Assembly: GCA_017561715.1 (NCBI GenBank)
Contig: JAFZBN010000018.1
Location: forward strand, 124,001-188,000
DNA from: Clostridiales bacterium
GTDB lineage: Bacteria > Bacillota > Clostridia > Saccharofermentanales > Saccharofermentanaceae
Length of the DNA stretch: 64,000 bases
Reading direction: 5' to 3'
The notes under the pieces are model-generated. The model was not told the origin of the DNA, made no database searches, and worked only from the letters and a program-made list of their open reading frames with translations. A program made the position numbers and the translations under genes. Shown here piece by piece: positions 16,563 through 24,836 of this stretch; position 1 is the stretch's first letter, and every line of letters begins with the position of its first letter.

Positions 16563-17516
16563 TTATGCGAAAACCCTTTCTTCGCGGATCACAAGGCTTT
16601 CGTCTTCTTTCTCCGAATAGATCACGGCAACCGGCGCCCCCGAAAAAACGGCAAGGACGCGAGCCCCTTCTTCTATGTCTCCCATTCTATCCTTAAAGAC
16701 CGAAAAATCAAGTTTTTTGCCGTTTTGAAGGTCGGCCGCCTCTTTACTGCTGACCTCGACTTTGGGAAGTCCTTCCATCGCTTTTATCTCTTCCACGACA
16801 AAAGCACTGTCGCCCGAACTATAGCGTTTCTCGATCTCTTCGATCGTAAGGGCATCATCGATCGAGAAGTTTCCACACGAAAGGCGCCTGAGCGATTCAC
16901 AGTACGCGCCGAATCCGAGGGAATTTCCAATGTCCTCACAGAGCGTTCGGATATAGGTGCCTTTGGAGCAGTGAACTGTCATTTCGGTTTTCACCGTCCC
17001 CACTTCTTCCCGGATTTCGTCGATATCAATAGAGAAAATGGTCACTTTTCTGGGAGGGATCTCCACTTCCTGGCCTTTTCGGGCATAATCGTAGGCCGGA
17101 CGGCCGTTGATCTTGATCGCGGAATATACGGACGGCACCTGGGTGATCTCTCCGACCATTGCCGCTACGGCGGAACGAAGCTTGGAATAATCGTTCTCGG
17201 AAAGCTCTTTCAGTTCTTCCTCCGTCGGCATCTTCCCGCCGACGACCTCGCCTTCGATATCGCCCGTGGACGTGATTCTACCGAGCACCATCACGGCGCG
17301 GTAAGTCTTATCGTCATGTTCCATGTAGCGGAGAACACGCGTGGCTTTTCCGACGGCCACGGTCAAAAGACCCGTGGCAAACGGATCGAGGGTTCCGGCG
17401 TGACCGGCTTTTTTGGTGCCGAAGATCTTTCGGATACGGGAAACGACCGAAAACGAAGTCATGCCTTCCGGCTTATCTACGAGGACAATGCCACAGGGTT
17501 CGGTTTTCTCAGTCAT
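16563..17516 (-). CDS. truB: tRNA pseudouridine-55 synthase TruB
   Basis: Isomerises uridine 55 of the tRNA T-loop. The opening GIVLVDKPEGMTS and the catalytic-Asp motif KAGHAGTLDPFATGLL (Asp near residue 44) are present, followed by YSAIKINGRPAYDYAR and GTYIRTLCEDIG. It is 317 aa long and overlaps nrnA by an ATGA junction. The truB-ribF order is typical of Bacillota. Confidence 0.96.
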   Translation of the reverse strand: MTEKTEPCGIVLVDKPEGMTSFSVVSRIRKIFGTKKAGHAGTLDPFATGLLTVAVGKATRVLRYMEHDDKTYRAVMVLGRITSTGDIEGEVVGGKMPTEEELKELSENDYSKLRSAVAAMVGEITQVPSVYSAIKINGRPAYDYARKGQEVEIPPRKVTIFSIDIDEIREEVGTVKTEMTVHCSKGTYIRTLCEDIGNSLGFGAYCESLRRLSCGNFSIDDALTIEEIEKRYSSGDSAFVVEEIKAMEGLPKVEVSSKEAADLQNGKKLDFSVFKDRMGDIEEGARVLAVFSGAPVAVIYSEKEDESLVIREERVFA

Positions 17517-18538
17517 GTCTTCTCCAGGTAGGAAGCGGCTTCTTCGATGATTCTCTTAACGAACGAATCAATGTCCGTATTCTTTCCGCTGAAGCCCGCG
17601 GCTCTGTGATGTCCGCCGCCGCCGAAGATCTGCGCGAAATCCGCCGCGTCGAATCCGACTTTCGTTCTGCAGTTCACGCGCAGTTCGCCGTTTTCGTTCT
17701 CACGAACGACAAATGCCGCAATTACCGTGTCGATGTCGCGAAGGACGTTTACGATGCCGTCCGCGGCGCCTTCCGGGGCATTTGTCTTTTCCATCATGTC
17801 GAGCGTGATCTTCGTGATCGCGACTTTGCCGTCGCAGTGAAGCTCCATCGCCGCCATCGCCATGCCGTGAAGTCTTACCTTGCCTTCGCAAGTCTCATCG
17901 AAGAGGTGGTACGCGTTATCGGTAACGTTCGCGCCTCTTTCCATAAGTTCCGCCGCGATCCGAAAGGAGCTCGCGCGGGTATTTTCATAGGAGAATTTTC
18001 CGGAGTCGGACTGGATACCGACCATGAGGTAATCCGCTACGGCCTGGTCGACAAGTGCTTTTCCCGTGGAATCTTCCCACTCCTTAAGGAGCATGTACAT
18101 GAGTTCCGCGCAGGAAGCGGACTTGCCGTCGACGTACGAAAGCTCCGCCGCCGGGGACGCGGAGACGTGGTGATCGACCACGACCTTCTTTTCTGCACGC
18201 TCGAAAAGCGCCTCGCAGGCGCCCATACGGCTTCCTTCGGAGCAGTCCACAGCGAACGCCAGACCCTGACGCGCGAAGATATCTTCTTCGGTATCAGGCG
18301 TTACGATCGTCGTCAGCTCAGCGGGAATATTCATAAACGAAAGCCGCGGCGGGATCTCGCATTCCAGGATCACCCGGGATGTATATCCCAGCTTTTCGAG
18401 GGACGCGGCCAAAGCCACGGCTGTTCCGATGCAGTCACCATCCACACGGGCGTGCGGAAAGACCTGTATCTCTTTTTCCTTCTCGGAAGGAAGATACGCA
18501 AATACACGTTTAGAAAACTCACTCATGGTTTCCGGCAC
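17513..18538 (-). CDS. nrnA: DHH/DHHA1 phosphoesterase, NrnA-type (nanoRNase/pAp phosphatase)
   Basis: Degrades short oligoribonucleotides and may dephosphorylate pAp. DHH-family metal motifs are HARVDGDCIG, FAVDCSEGSRMG, the signature VVDHHVS, and SDSGKFSYEN. The DHHA1 domain ends with GGGGHHRAAGF. The GTG start at 18538 is preferred because AGGAGG lies 9 nt upstream. An ATG 12 nt further in would be too far from it. It overlaps rbfA by 20 nt. At 341 aa it matches B. subtilis NrnA. Confidence 0.92.
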   Translation of the reverse strand: MPETMSEFSKRVFAYLPSEKEKEIQVFPHARVDGDCIGTAVALAASLEKLGYTSRVILECEIPPRLSFMNIPAELTTIVTPDTEEDIFARQGLAFAVDCSEGSRMGACEALFERAEKKVVVDHHVSASPAAELSYVDGKSASCAELMYMLLKEWEDSTGKALVDQAVADYLMVGIQSDSGKFSYENTRASSFRIAAELMERGANVTDNAYHLFDETCEGKVRLHGMAMAAMELHCDGKVAITKITLDMMEKTNAPEGAADGIVNVLRDIDTVIAAFVVRENENGELRVNCRTKVGFDAADFAQIFGGGGHHRAAGFSGKNTDIDSFVKRIIEEAASYLEKT

Positions 18539-18893
18539 GTTCTTTGTCCTCCTTGATGGTACGGTCGATCAGATCCATCAGGTCCATACCTTTCTGGATC
18601 GATTCATCCAGCTTGAAGTGCAGTTCCGGAGCCACACGGAGCTTGATCCGTCTTGCGACCTGGCTTCTGATGAAACCGGATGCGCGGTTAACGGCCTCCA
18701 TGCACTCGACTTTTTCCTTCTCGGATCCGTAGACCGAGAGGAATACCGTGGCATGGGTCAGATCAGAGGACATTCGCACTTCCAGGACGGACGTCATCAT
18801 GGGGATACGGGGATCCTTGACTTCCGTCAGAAGGAGCTGCGAAATGACCTTCTGCATCTCATCGCCCACACGGGCGGCACGATTCTGTCTCAT
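18519..18893 (-). CDS. rbfA: 30S ribosome-binding factor RbfA
   Basis: Small KH-fold protein needed for late 30S maturation. The 124-aa sequence shows the family features RVGDEMQKVISQLLLTEVKDPRI near the N-terminus and VARRIKLRVAPELHFKLDES near residues 80-98. It sits between infB (18-nt gap) and nrnA, the normal order. Confidence 0.95.
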   Translation of the reverse strand: MRQNRAARVGDEMQKVISQLLLTEVKDPRIPMMTSVLEVRMSSDLTHATVFLSVYGSEKEKVECMEAVNRASGFIRSQVARRIKLRVAPELHFKLDESIQKGMDLMDLIDRTIKEDKERAGNHE

Positions 18894-18911
18894 GTTCTCA
18901 CCCTGTATGTA

Positions 18912-21725
18912 TTACTTTCTCTTAATTTCCTGCATCTCGAAGACTTCGATGATGTCGCCTTCTTCGATGTCGTTATAGTTCTCGATGGAGATACCGCACT
19001 CATAACCCGCGGCAACTTCCTTGGCGTCATCCTTGAAACGCTTGAGGGAAGCAAGCTTGCCCTGGTGTACGACGATACCGTCTCTTACGACACGTACTTC
19101 AGAAGTTCTGAGTACCTTACCATCCTTAACGTAAGCACCACCGATCGTACCGACGGAGGATACCTTGAAGGTCTGGCGGATCTCGACGTGACCGAGAACG
19201 ACTTCTTCGAACTTCGGCTTGAGCATACCGGTCATAGCGGCCTCGATATCTTCGATCGCGTTATAGATGACGCTGTAGAGCTTGATGTCTACGCCGACTT
19301 CCTTGGCCTGCTCGGTAACGACAGCGGAAGGACGAACGTTAAAGCCGATGATGATCGCGTTGGATACATCAGCCAGCGTAACGTCGGACTCTGTGATCGT
19401 ACCGACACCACCATGGATGACCTTGACGCGTACTTCGTCGTTCGTGAGCTTTTCGAGAGACTGTGTAACGGCCTCGACGGAACCCTGAACGTCTGCCTTG
19501 ATGATGAGGTTGAGATCCTTGACCTCGCCCTCGGCAAGTACCTGCGAGAGGTTTTCGAGCGTCATTCTCGAAGACTTATGCAGTTGCTCTTCTCTCTGCT
19601 TGATCTTTCTCTTCTCAACGAGCTGACGAGCCATCTTCTCATCGGTTACGGCATAGAATGTCTCGCCGGCTTCCGGTACTTCCGGAAGACCTAAGATCTC
19701 GACCGGAACGGACGGACCTGCCTTCTTCTGGGCAGCGCCGTTCTCGTCGTACATCGCACGGATGTGACCGAAGATCGGACCTGTAACGAGAGTATCACCG
19801 GATCTGAGAGTACCGCGCTGAACGAGTACGGTTGCGACCGGACCTCTGTTCTTATCGAGCTTGGCCTCGATGACCGTACCCTTAGCCTGACGCTTCGGGT
19901 CAGCCTTAAGTTCCATAACGTCTGCGGTAAGAAGTACCATCTCGAGGAGTTCGTCGATACCTTCACCGGACTTAGAGGATACCGGAACCATGATCGTGGA
20001 TCCGCCCCATTCTTCCGGAAGCAGGTCATGCGTGGAAAGCTCCTGTTTTACCTTATCGATGTTCGCGCCGACCTTATCGATCTTCGTGATCGCTACGATG
20101 ATCTCTGTATTTGCGGCACGAGCGTGGTTGATGGCCTCGACTGTCTGCGGCATGACACCGTCGTCTGCGGCAACTACGAGGATCGCGATATCCGTTACCT
20201 GAGCACCACGGGCACGCATCGTTGTGAACGCTTCGTGACCAGGGGTATCGAGGAACGTAATCTGACGGCCCTTGCAGCGTACGGTGTAAGCACCGATGTG
20301 CTGTGTGATACCGCCGGCCTCGCCCTTAACGACGGATGTCGAACGGATCTTGTCGAGGAGCGATGTTTTACCATGGTCAACGTGACCCATGACAACAACG
20401 ATCGGCGGACGCGGTTTCATGTTCTCTTCGTTATCTTCGCCTTCATCGAAGAGGATATCTTCCTCTGTGACCTCCACGATCGGTTCGGTCGTGATGCCGT
20501 ATTCACCGGCAACGAGAGCGGCCGTATCATAATCGAGTTCCTGGTTTAATGTAACCAGCATACCCATCATCATGAGTGTCTTGATGACATCCGCGGATCT
20601 CTTTCCGAGACCGTCCGCGAGATCTTTTACCGTAATGAACGGCGGGAGTTCAACGTGTGTCAGCTGCGGCTTAACGACAGGTGCTGCGACGAAAGACTGA
20701 CGCTTTACCTTCTTCTTGCCCTTGCCGCCCATGTACATCGAATCCAGAGCTTCGTCATTGGAAAGGATATCGGAAGCGTTACCTGTAAACTGGTTGGTGC
20801 GCTTGTTACCGGAACGACGGTCGTTGTTGATGGACGTCTTCTGGTTATCCTTCTTGGAATCCGCCTTCGGATCCTTTCTGTTCTTCTCGTAAGCGTCACG
20901 AGCCGCGAAGTTCGCCTTCTCCTTAGTAGCCTCCGGCGGGAGATCCTGCTTCGGCTTCGAAGGTCTCTTCGGCTGGTTTCTGTTATTGTTGTAGATATCG
21001 TCGTCGTCCTTATCCTTCGGAGTGAATCCGCCGCCGAAACCACCACGGTTTCCGCCTCTCGGACCACCGAATCCGCCGTTGTTCGGACGGCCGCCCTGCG
21101 GTCTGTCAGATCGAGGATATCCGCCGGCTCTCTGTCCGCCCTGATATCCGCCCGATCTTCCGCCGTCCTTCGGGCGAACGAAAGTAGACGTCTCACGCGT
21201 AACGCTCGCGGACGGTGCTTTTACAACAGCAGAGGAAAGCTTCGGAGCTTCCTTCTTCTCTTCTTTCTTTTCTTCCGGCTCTTTTGCCTTCGGCTCTTCC
21301 TTTGCGGCAGCTTCCTTCTTCGCAGGAGCTTCTTCCTTCTTGGCAGGAGCCTCGGCCTTTACTTCCTTTTCTTCCTTCGGCTCGGCTTTTGCCTTAGCAG
21401 GAGCTTTCTCCTCAGCTGCTTCAGCCGTCTTCTTGGTCGACTTGGAAGCCGTCTTCTTCGGAGCTTCTTCCTTCTTCGGCGCCTCGGCCTTTACTGCCGG
21501 TTCTGCCGGAGCCGGTGCGGGTGCCGGTGCAGCTGCCGCTTCTTTTTCGGCAGGCGCCGCGGAGCCTTCCTCTACCGGAGGTTTCTTGGCCTTCTTATTT
21601 ACGCGGCCGACGCGAAGGGTCTTCGTTCCGGAGATACCACTTACGGTCTTCTGCGAAACCGACGATTCAACCTTAGTCTCGGTAGAATCTCCCGTCTTGG
21701 TTGTTTTCTTCTCTTTTTCTGCCAT
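18912..21725 (-). CDS. infB: Translation initiation factor IF-2 with long disordered N-terminus
   Basis: GTPase that places initiator tRNA on the 30S subunit. The conserved part begins near residue 440: G1 [11 protein letters not shown], switch region [17 protein letters not shown], and NKID-type TKIDK, followed by domains II to IV. Ahead of it lie about 190 residues rich in Lys, Glu, Ala and Pro, then an Arg/Gly-rich block with RGG-like spacing (around 190-245). This makes the protein 937 aa against about 716 in B. subtilis. A short IF2-N helix ([18 protein letters not shown]) is kept before the G domain. AGGAGG precedes the ATG. Confidence 0.96.
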   Translation of the reverse strand: MAEKEKKTTKTGDSTETKVESSVSQKTVSGISGTKTLRVGRVNKKAKKPPVEEGSAAPAEKEAAAAPAPAPAPAEPAVKAEAPKKEEAPKKTASKSTKKTAEAAEEKAPAKAKAEPKEEKEVKAEAPAKKEEAPAKKEAAAKEEPKAKEPEEKKEEKKEAPKLSSAVVKAPSASVTRETSTFVRPKDGGRSGGYQGGQRAGGYPRSDRPQGGRPNNGGFGGPRGGNRGGFGGGFTPKDKDDDDIYNNNRNQPKRPSKPKQDLPPEATKEKANFAARDAYEKNRKDPKADSKKDNQKTSINNDRRSGNKRTNQFTGNASDILSNDEALDSMYMGGKGKKKVKRQSFVAAPVVKPQLTHVELPPFITVKDLADGLGKRSADVIKTLMMMGMLVTLNQELDYDTAALVAGEYGITTEPIVEVTEEDILFDEGEDNEENMKPRPPIVVVMGHVDHGKTSLLDKIRSTSVVKGEAGGITQHIGAYTVRCKGRQITFLDTPGHEAFTTMRARGAQVTDIAILVVAADDGVMPQTVEAINHARAANTEIIVAITKIDKVGANIDKVKQELSTHDLLPEEWGGSTIMVPVSSKSGEGIDELLEMVLLTADVMELKADPKRQAKGTVIEAKLDKNRGPVATVLVQRGTLRSGDTLVTGPIFGHIRAMYDENGAAQKKAGPSVPVEILGLPEVPEAGETFYAVTDEKMARQLVEKRKIKQREEQLHKSSRMTLENLSQVLAEGEVKDLNLIIKADVQGSVEAVTQSLEKLTNDEVRVKVIHGGVGTITESDVTLADVSNAIIIGFNVRPSAVVTEQAKEVGVDIKLYSVIYNAIEDIEAAMTGMLKPKFEEVVLGHVEIRQTFKVSSVGTIGGAYVKDGKVLRTSEVRVVRDGIVVHQGKLASLKRFKDDAKEVAAGYECGISIENYNDIEEGDIIEVFEMQEIKRK

Positions 21726-21738
21726 CGTTTCCTCCTGT

Positions 21739-22095
21739 TTATTCCGCTTTCTCAGCGGACTTCTTCTTATCCAGTTCGTCGATCAGTTCCTTGAGCTTTC
21801 TACCCATTCCCTGATCCAGTATTGCGATCGCGATCCGACTGTCTTTTCCGATCGCTCTTCCCAGTTCTTCCGCGGTTCCGAAGGTCCTGCAGGACACTTC
21901 TTCGTCCTTGGCCACCCTTTCGAGCTTTTCCTTCTGCTTAGTGGATCCGTCCTGCGAGAGGATCAGAAGTTCAACTGCCCCCGAACGCATCGCGAGTTCC
22001 ACCGCGTCAAAACCGGATGTCAGGAGACTCGCACGGAACGAAAGTCCGATCGTACTGAGTATCCTTTCCCTGGTCACCGGCCGGTCCTTTTTCAT
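21739..22095 (-). CDS. ylxQ: L7Ae-family RNA-binding protein YlxQ
   Basis: Small kink-turn-binding protein of the L7Ae/L30e fold encoded next to infB in most Bacillota; its target is not established. The core ([25 protein letters not shown]) is recognisable. I place the start at 22095 ([11 protein letters not shown]), giving 118 aa and an ATGA overlap with ylxR. The reading frame is open further upstream, but that part only re-reads ylxR. GGAGG lies about 12 nt before this ATG. Confidence 0.88.
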   Translation of the reverse strand: MKKDRPVTRERILSTIGLSFRASLLTSGFDAVELAMRSGAVELLILSQDGSTKQKEKLERVAKDEEVSCRTFGTAEELGRAIGKDSRIAIAILDQGMGRKLKELIDELDKKKSAEKAE

Positions 22096-22367
22096 TTCTT
22101 CGGATCGACCTCCTTCATCTGATCCAGGCCCTGCCGGATCTCTTCGGGATCCACCTTTCTGTGAAGTCCCCGGTCGAACTGTGAATTCTCGACCGCTTTT
22201 TTCATGCACTCCGGGTCATGGCAGACATAAGCGCCTCTTCCGGGCATCCTTCCCGTCGGATCGACCGTGACTGTACCGTCCGCCTGCGCCACGATCCGGA
22301 TCAGATCCTTCTTCGCGAAACGCTCACGGCAGCTCACGCACATTCTCATCGGTATCTTCTTCGCCAT
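22092..22367 (-). CDS. ylxR: YlxR family RNA-binding/nucleoid protein
   Basis: A 91-aa DUF448-type protein of the nusA-infB operon. It has the N-terminal motif MRMCVSCRERFAKKDLIRI and GRMPGRGAYVC, and keeps the cysteines CVSC and YVCHDPEC. Family members are reported to bind RNA or influence transcription of many genes. It is followed by ylxQ with overlapping stop and start codons. Confidence 0.93.
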   Translation of the reverse strand: MAKKIPMRMCVSCRERFAKKDLIRIVAQADGTVTVDPTGRMPGRGAYVCHDPECMKKAVENSQFDRGLHRKVDPEEIRQGLDQMKEVDPKK

Positions 22368-22396
22368 GCCTTACGCCTTCCCCGTCTTCTTATGAC

Positions 22397-23545
22397 TTAA
22401 GCCTGCTCGTCGGAAGCGGCTTCGCCTTCCTCATCGTCAGCAACAGTAAAGTTCGCGACGAAATCGTTCTGAACCATCTGCTGGAACTGAGATGTGCTCT
22501 TGATATCGATCTTCCAGCCGGTAAGTCTTGCGGCAAGACGTACGTTCTGACCGGAACGGCCGATTGCCAGAGAATACTGCTGATCCGGTACGACTACCTG
22601 AGCATTCTTCTCCTGTGTGCCGTCTTCGTTGGTAATGATCTCAGCGTCAACACGCTCTACCTTTGCCGGAGAAAGCGCGTTGCTGATGTAGACCGCCGGA
22701 TCTTCGGAATAAGCGATAACGTCGATCTTCTCATTGCCGAGCTCGTCCATGATCGCCTGGATACGTGCGCCTCTCTGACCAACGCATGCGCCGAGCGGAT
22801 CTACGTCCGGATCTCTGGAGATAACAGCGACCTTGGAACGGGAGCCTGCCTCACGGGCAACGGATACGATCTCGACGATACCGTCGTGGATCTCCGGAAC
22901 TTCCTTCTCGAGGAGCTTCTTAACGAGGTTCGGGTGACTTCTGGAAACGATGATCACCGGACGCTCCTTCTGAGTTTCAACACGAAGGATCAAGAACTTC
23001 ATTCTCTTGTTGAAGGAATAATCCTCGTCCTTTACCTGCTCCTGTCTCGGAAGTGTTGCTTCGGCACGGCCGATGTCAACAAATACGAAACGGTTATCGG
23101 ATCTCTGGATCACACCACTCGCCAGCTCGCCGATCTTATCGGAGAACTCGGACTGGATACGATCGTTTTCCGTATCACGAAGCTTCTTGCTGATCGCTGC
23201 TTTCGCGGCACCTGCAGCCAGACGGCCGAGGGACTCTACATCGATGGTCATCTCGATCGTATCGCCTTCTTCGAGGTCCGGGTCGATTTCCTTTGCTTCC
23301 GCGAGGGAGATCTGTGTCTTCGGATCTGTTACCTCAGAAACAACCTCTACGACTTCGTAGACGTACATATCACCGGTCTCACGATCGATCTCGGCAAATA
23401 CCTGCTCGTTCTGCTTCGCATCAGAGAACTCTCTCTTAAATGCAGCTACGATCGCTTCTTCGATCGCCTCGAAAAGCACTTCTTCATCGATGCCTCTCTC
23501 TTTTGCCAGTGCGTGAATAGCTTGCAACAGTTCTTCGTTTTTCAT
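22397..23545 (-). CDS. nusA: Transcription elongation/termination factor NusA
   Basis: RNA polymerase-binding factor that modulates pausing and intrinsic termination. It has an N-terminal polymerase-binding domain (1-130), an S1 domain (starting GELASGVIQRSDN, near 135-200), then two KH domains with GACVGQRGARIQAI and LAIGRSGQNVRLAARLTGW. It is 382 aa long with no acidic repeat extension, as in other Bacillota. Its operon begins with a terminator-like leader hairpin that could mediate NusA feedback. Confidence 0.97.
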   Translation of the reverse strand: MKNEELLQAIHALAKERGIDEEVLFEAIEEAIVAAFKREFSDAKQNEQVFAEIDRETGDMYVYEVVEVVSEVTDPKTQISLAEAKEIDPDLEEGDTIEMTIDVESLGRLAAGAAKAAISKKLRDTENDRIQSEFSDKIGELASGVIQRSDNRFVFVDIGRAEATLPRQEQVKDEDYSFNKRMKFLILRVETQKERPVIIVSRSHPNLVKKLLEKEVPEIHDGIVEIVSVAREAGSRSKVAVISRDPDVDPLGACVGQRGARIQAIMDELGNEKIDVIAYSEDPAVYISNALSPAKVERVDAEIITNEDGTQEKNAQVVVPDQQYSLAIGRSGQNVRLAARLTGWKIDIKSTSQFQQMVQNDFVANFTVADDEEGEAASDEQA

Positions 23546-23576
23546 AAACTCTCTCCTTTATCGCGTTTGTTGCCAA

Positions 23577-24038
23577 TTAAAACCGTATTGTTCTTGATGC
23601 TTTCGCGATCTTGTCCCATTCCAGCTCGATCTTCTTGTCGCCGGTGTCCAAGATCAGTTTTTCTTCCGAAGCGTCTTCGATGATCCCTTCCAGATGCTTA
23701 CTTCCGTCGATCGCCGAGAAAAGAGAAACTTCGATCTCTTCGCCCTGATGGCGTACATAGTCGGAAAGCGAGGAAAAAGGTCTCGTCGCGCCCGGTGAAG
23801 ATACTTCAAAATAGTCAGGGTCCGCATGGAGCTTACCCTCAAGCGCCTTGTCCACCTCACGGGAAACCAGCTCGCAGTCATCGATGCCGATGCCGCCGCG
23901 CTTGTCGATGAAGATGCGAAGGAAGTAATACTGTCCCTCTTTCTTGTATTCACAGTCCACAAGGTCAAAGCCGAGTTCTTTTACGATCGGCTCAGCGATA
24001 TCGAATGCTTCCTGTGCTACTTTTGATCTTCCTGCCAT
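23577..24038 (-). CDS. rimP: Ribosome maturation factor RimP
   Basis: Required for 30S subunit assembly. The 153-aa protein shows an N-terminal alpha/beta domain (AEPIVKELGFDLVDCEYKKEG, DKRGGIGIDDCELVSREVDKAL and the EVSSPGATRPF motif). An SH3-like C-terminal domain follows. I take the ATG at 24038 (MAGRSKV) because GGAGG lies just upstream. The 13 extra codons further upstream are not supported. It is the first gene of the nusA-infB operon. Confidence 0.95.
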   Translation of the reverse strand: MAGRSKVAQEAFDIAEPIVKELGFDLVDCEYKKEGQYYFLRIFIDKRGGIGIDDCELVSREVDKALEGKLHADPDYFEVSSPGATRPFSSLSDYVRHQGEEIEVSLFSAIDGSKHLEGIIEDASEEKLILDTGDKKIELEWDKIAKASRTIRF

Positions 24039-24059
24039 GCGTCCTCCGTCTCTTTGATA

Positions 24060-24087
24060 AACAAAAGAGCGGGCCAAGACCCACTCT
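24060..24087 (-). terminator. Terminator-like attenuator hairpin in the rimP leader
   Basis: On the minus strand the stem GAGTGGG / CCCGCTC with a 6-nt loop is followed by TTTTG. It sits between the promoter and the rimP ribosome binding site. Operons led by rimP-nusA in Bacillota often carry such a hairpin. In B. subtilis the operon is reported to be autoregulated by NusA-dependent termination in its leader. Confidence 0.7.
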
Positions 24088-24113
24088 CCATGTCAAACAC
24101 TTCTAGCAAAAGT

Positions 24114-24142
24114 ATGTTAACACTAAAACTTATTAAATGCAA
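24114..24142 (-). promoter_or_regulatory. Promoter of the rimP-nusA-infB operon
   Basis: On the minus strand there is a -35 TTGCAT, a 17-bp spacer and a -10 TAACAT. The hairpin at 24060-24087 and the rimP ribosome binding site follow downstream. Confidence 0.6.
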
Positions 24143-24244
24143 TGGTTTTCAGGCATTTTCGTATAATAATGGTATAAAAGGTGAATTTCTCTTTTCCTTT
24201 GTTTTATTTACACAATTTTAACCTACTTTTTCTTCTGGCTACTA

Positions 24245-24273
24245 TTCAAATTATCCAAGTTATCATGTAGAAT
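24245..24273 (+). promoter_or_regulatory. Candidate promoter of the small P-loop gene
   Basis: -35 TTCAAA, 17-bp spacer and -10 TAGAAT on the plus strand. It is 56 bp before the preferred start codon. Confidence 0.55.
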
Positions 24274-24328
24274 AGAATTATCCAAAAGATAAACGTTGGA
24301 TAATCAACAAAACAAGGAGATGATGCCA

Positions 24329-24733
24329 ATGATAAAGGTAATTGCAGGAGAAAAGGGAACAGGGAAAACAGCTCAGCTCGTAGAAATGATCAACGAGCAG
24401 GCGACAACGGATAACAATATCGTATGCATCCAGCGTGGACACCTTCTCGACCGTCTCATTAAATACAGCGTCCGTCTCGTGGACCTGGACGAGTATCCGG
24501 TTGAGGGTTTTGAACAGTTCTTAAGTTTCGTTGCCGGTATCTGCGCAAAAGACTATGACGTAACTCACATTTACGTAGACAGCATCCTGAAGATCACAGG
24601 CGAAACAGATTATGAAAGATTCGCAGCTTTCCTCGGAAAGTTCGACGAATTCCTGGGAGACAAGATTACAGCGACAATTATGTGCAGCCGTGCTGCAAGC
24701 GAGCTTCCCGAAAGCGTAACCAAGTACTGCTGA
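24329..24733 (+). CDS. Small P-loop NTPase-like protein, function unknown
   Basis: A 134-aa protein that begins directly with a Walker A motif (GEKGTGKT at residues 7-14). A possible Walker B strand is near IYVDSILK (about 81-88), and CSRAASELPE lies near the end. There is no signal peptide or membrane segment. AAGGAG lies 9 nt before the ATG at 24329; in-frame ATGs at 24320 and 24323 are also possible. It is the only rightward gene between two leftward units and has its own promoter and terminator, so it is a one-gene unit. The ATPase fold is clear, but the role cannot be told from sequence. Confidence 0.8.
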   Translation: MIKVIAGEKGTGKTAQLVEMINEQATTDNNIVCIQRGHLLDRLIKYSVRLVDLDEYPVEGFEQFLSFVAGICAKDYDVTHIYVDSILKITGETDYERFAAFLGKFDEFLGDKITATIMCSRAASELPESVTKYC

Positions 24734-24773
24734 GCACCAAATATAGCGCATCCTACAATTAAATAGAAAACAA

Positions 24774-24808
24774 CAGGGACTGCCCGATCAGGACAGTCCC
24801 TTCTTTTT
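24774..24808. terminator. Bidirectional terminator between the P-loop gene and thrS
   Basis: Stem GGGACTGCCC / GGACAGTCCC with loop GATCA. It is followed by TTCTTTTT on the plus strand. On the minus strand, where it could end thrS, the same stem has a weaker T-rich tail. Confidence 0.85.
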
Positions 24809-24836
24809 ACCTTCTCTTCCGCTCGAAAAGCACTCG

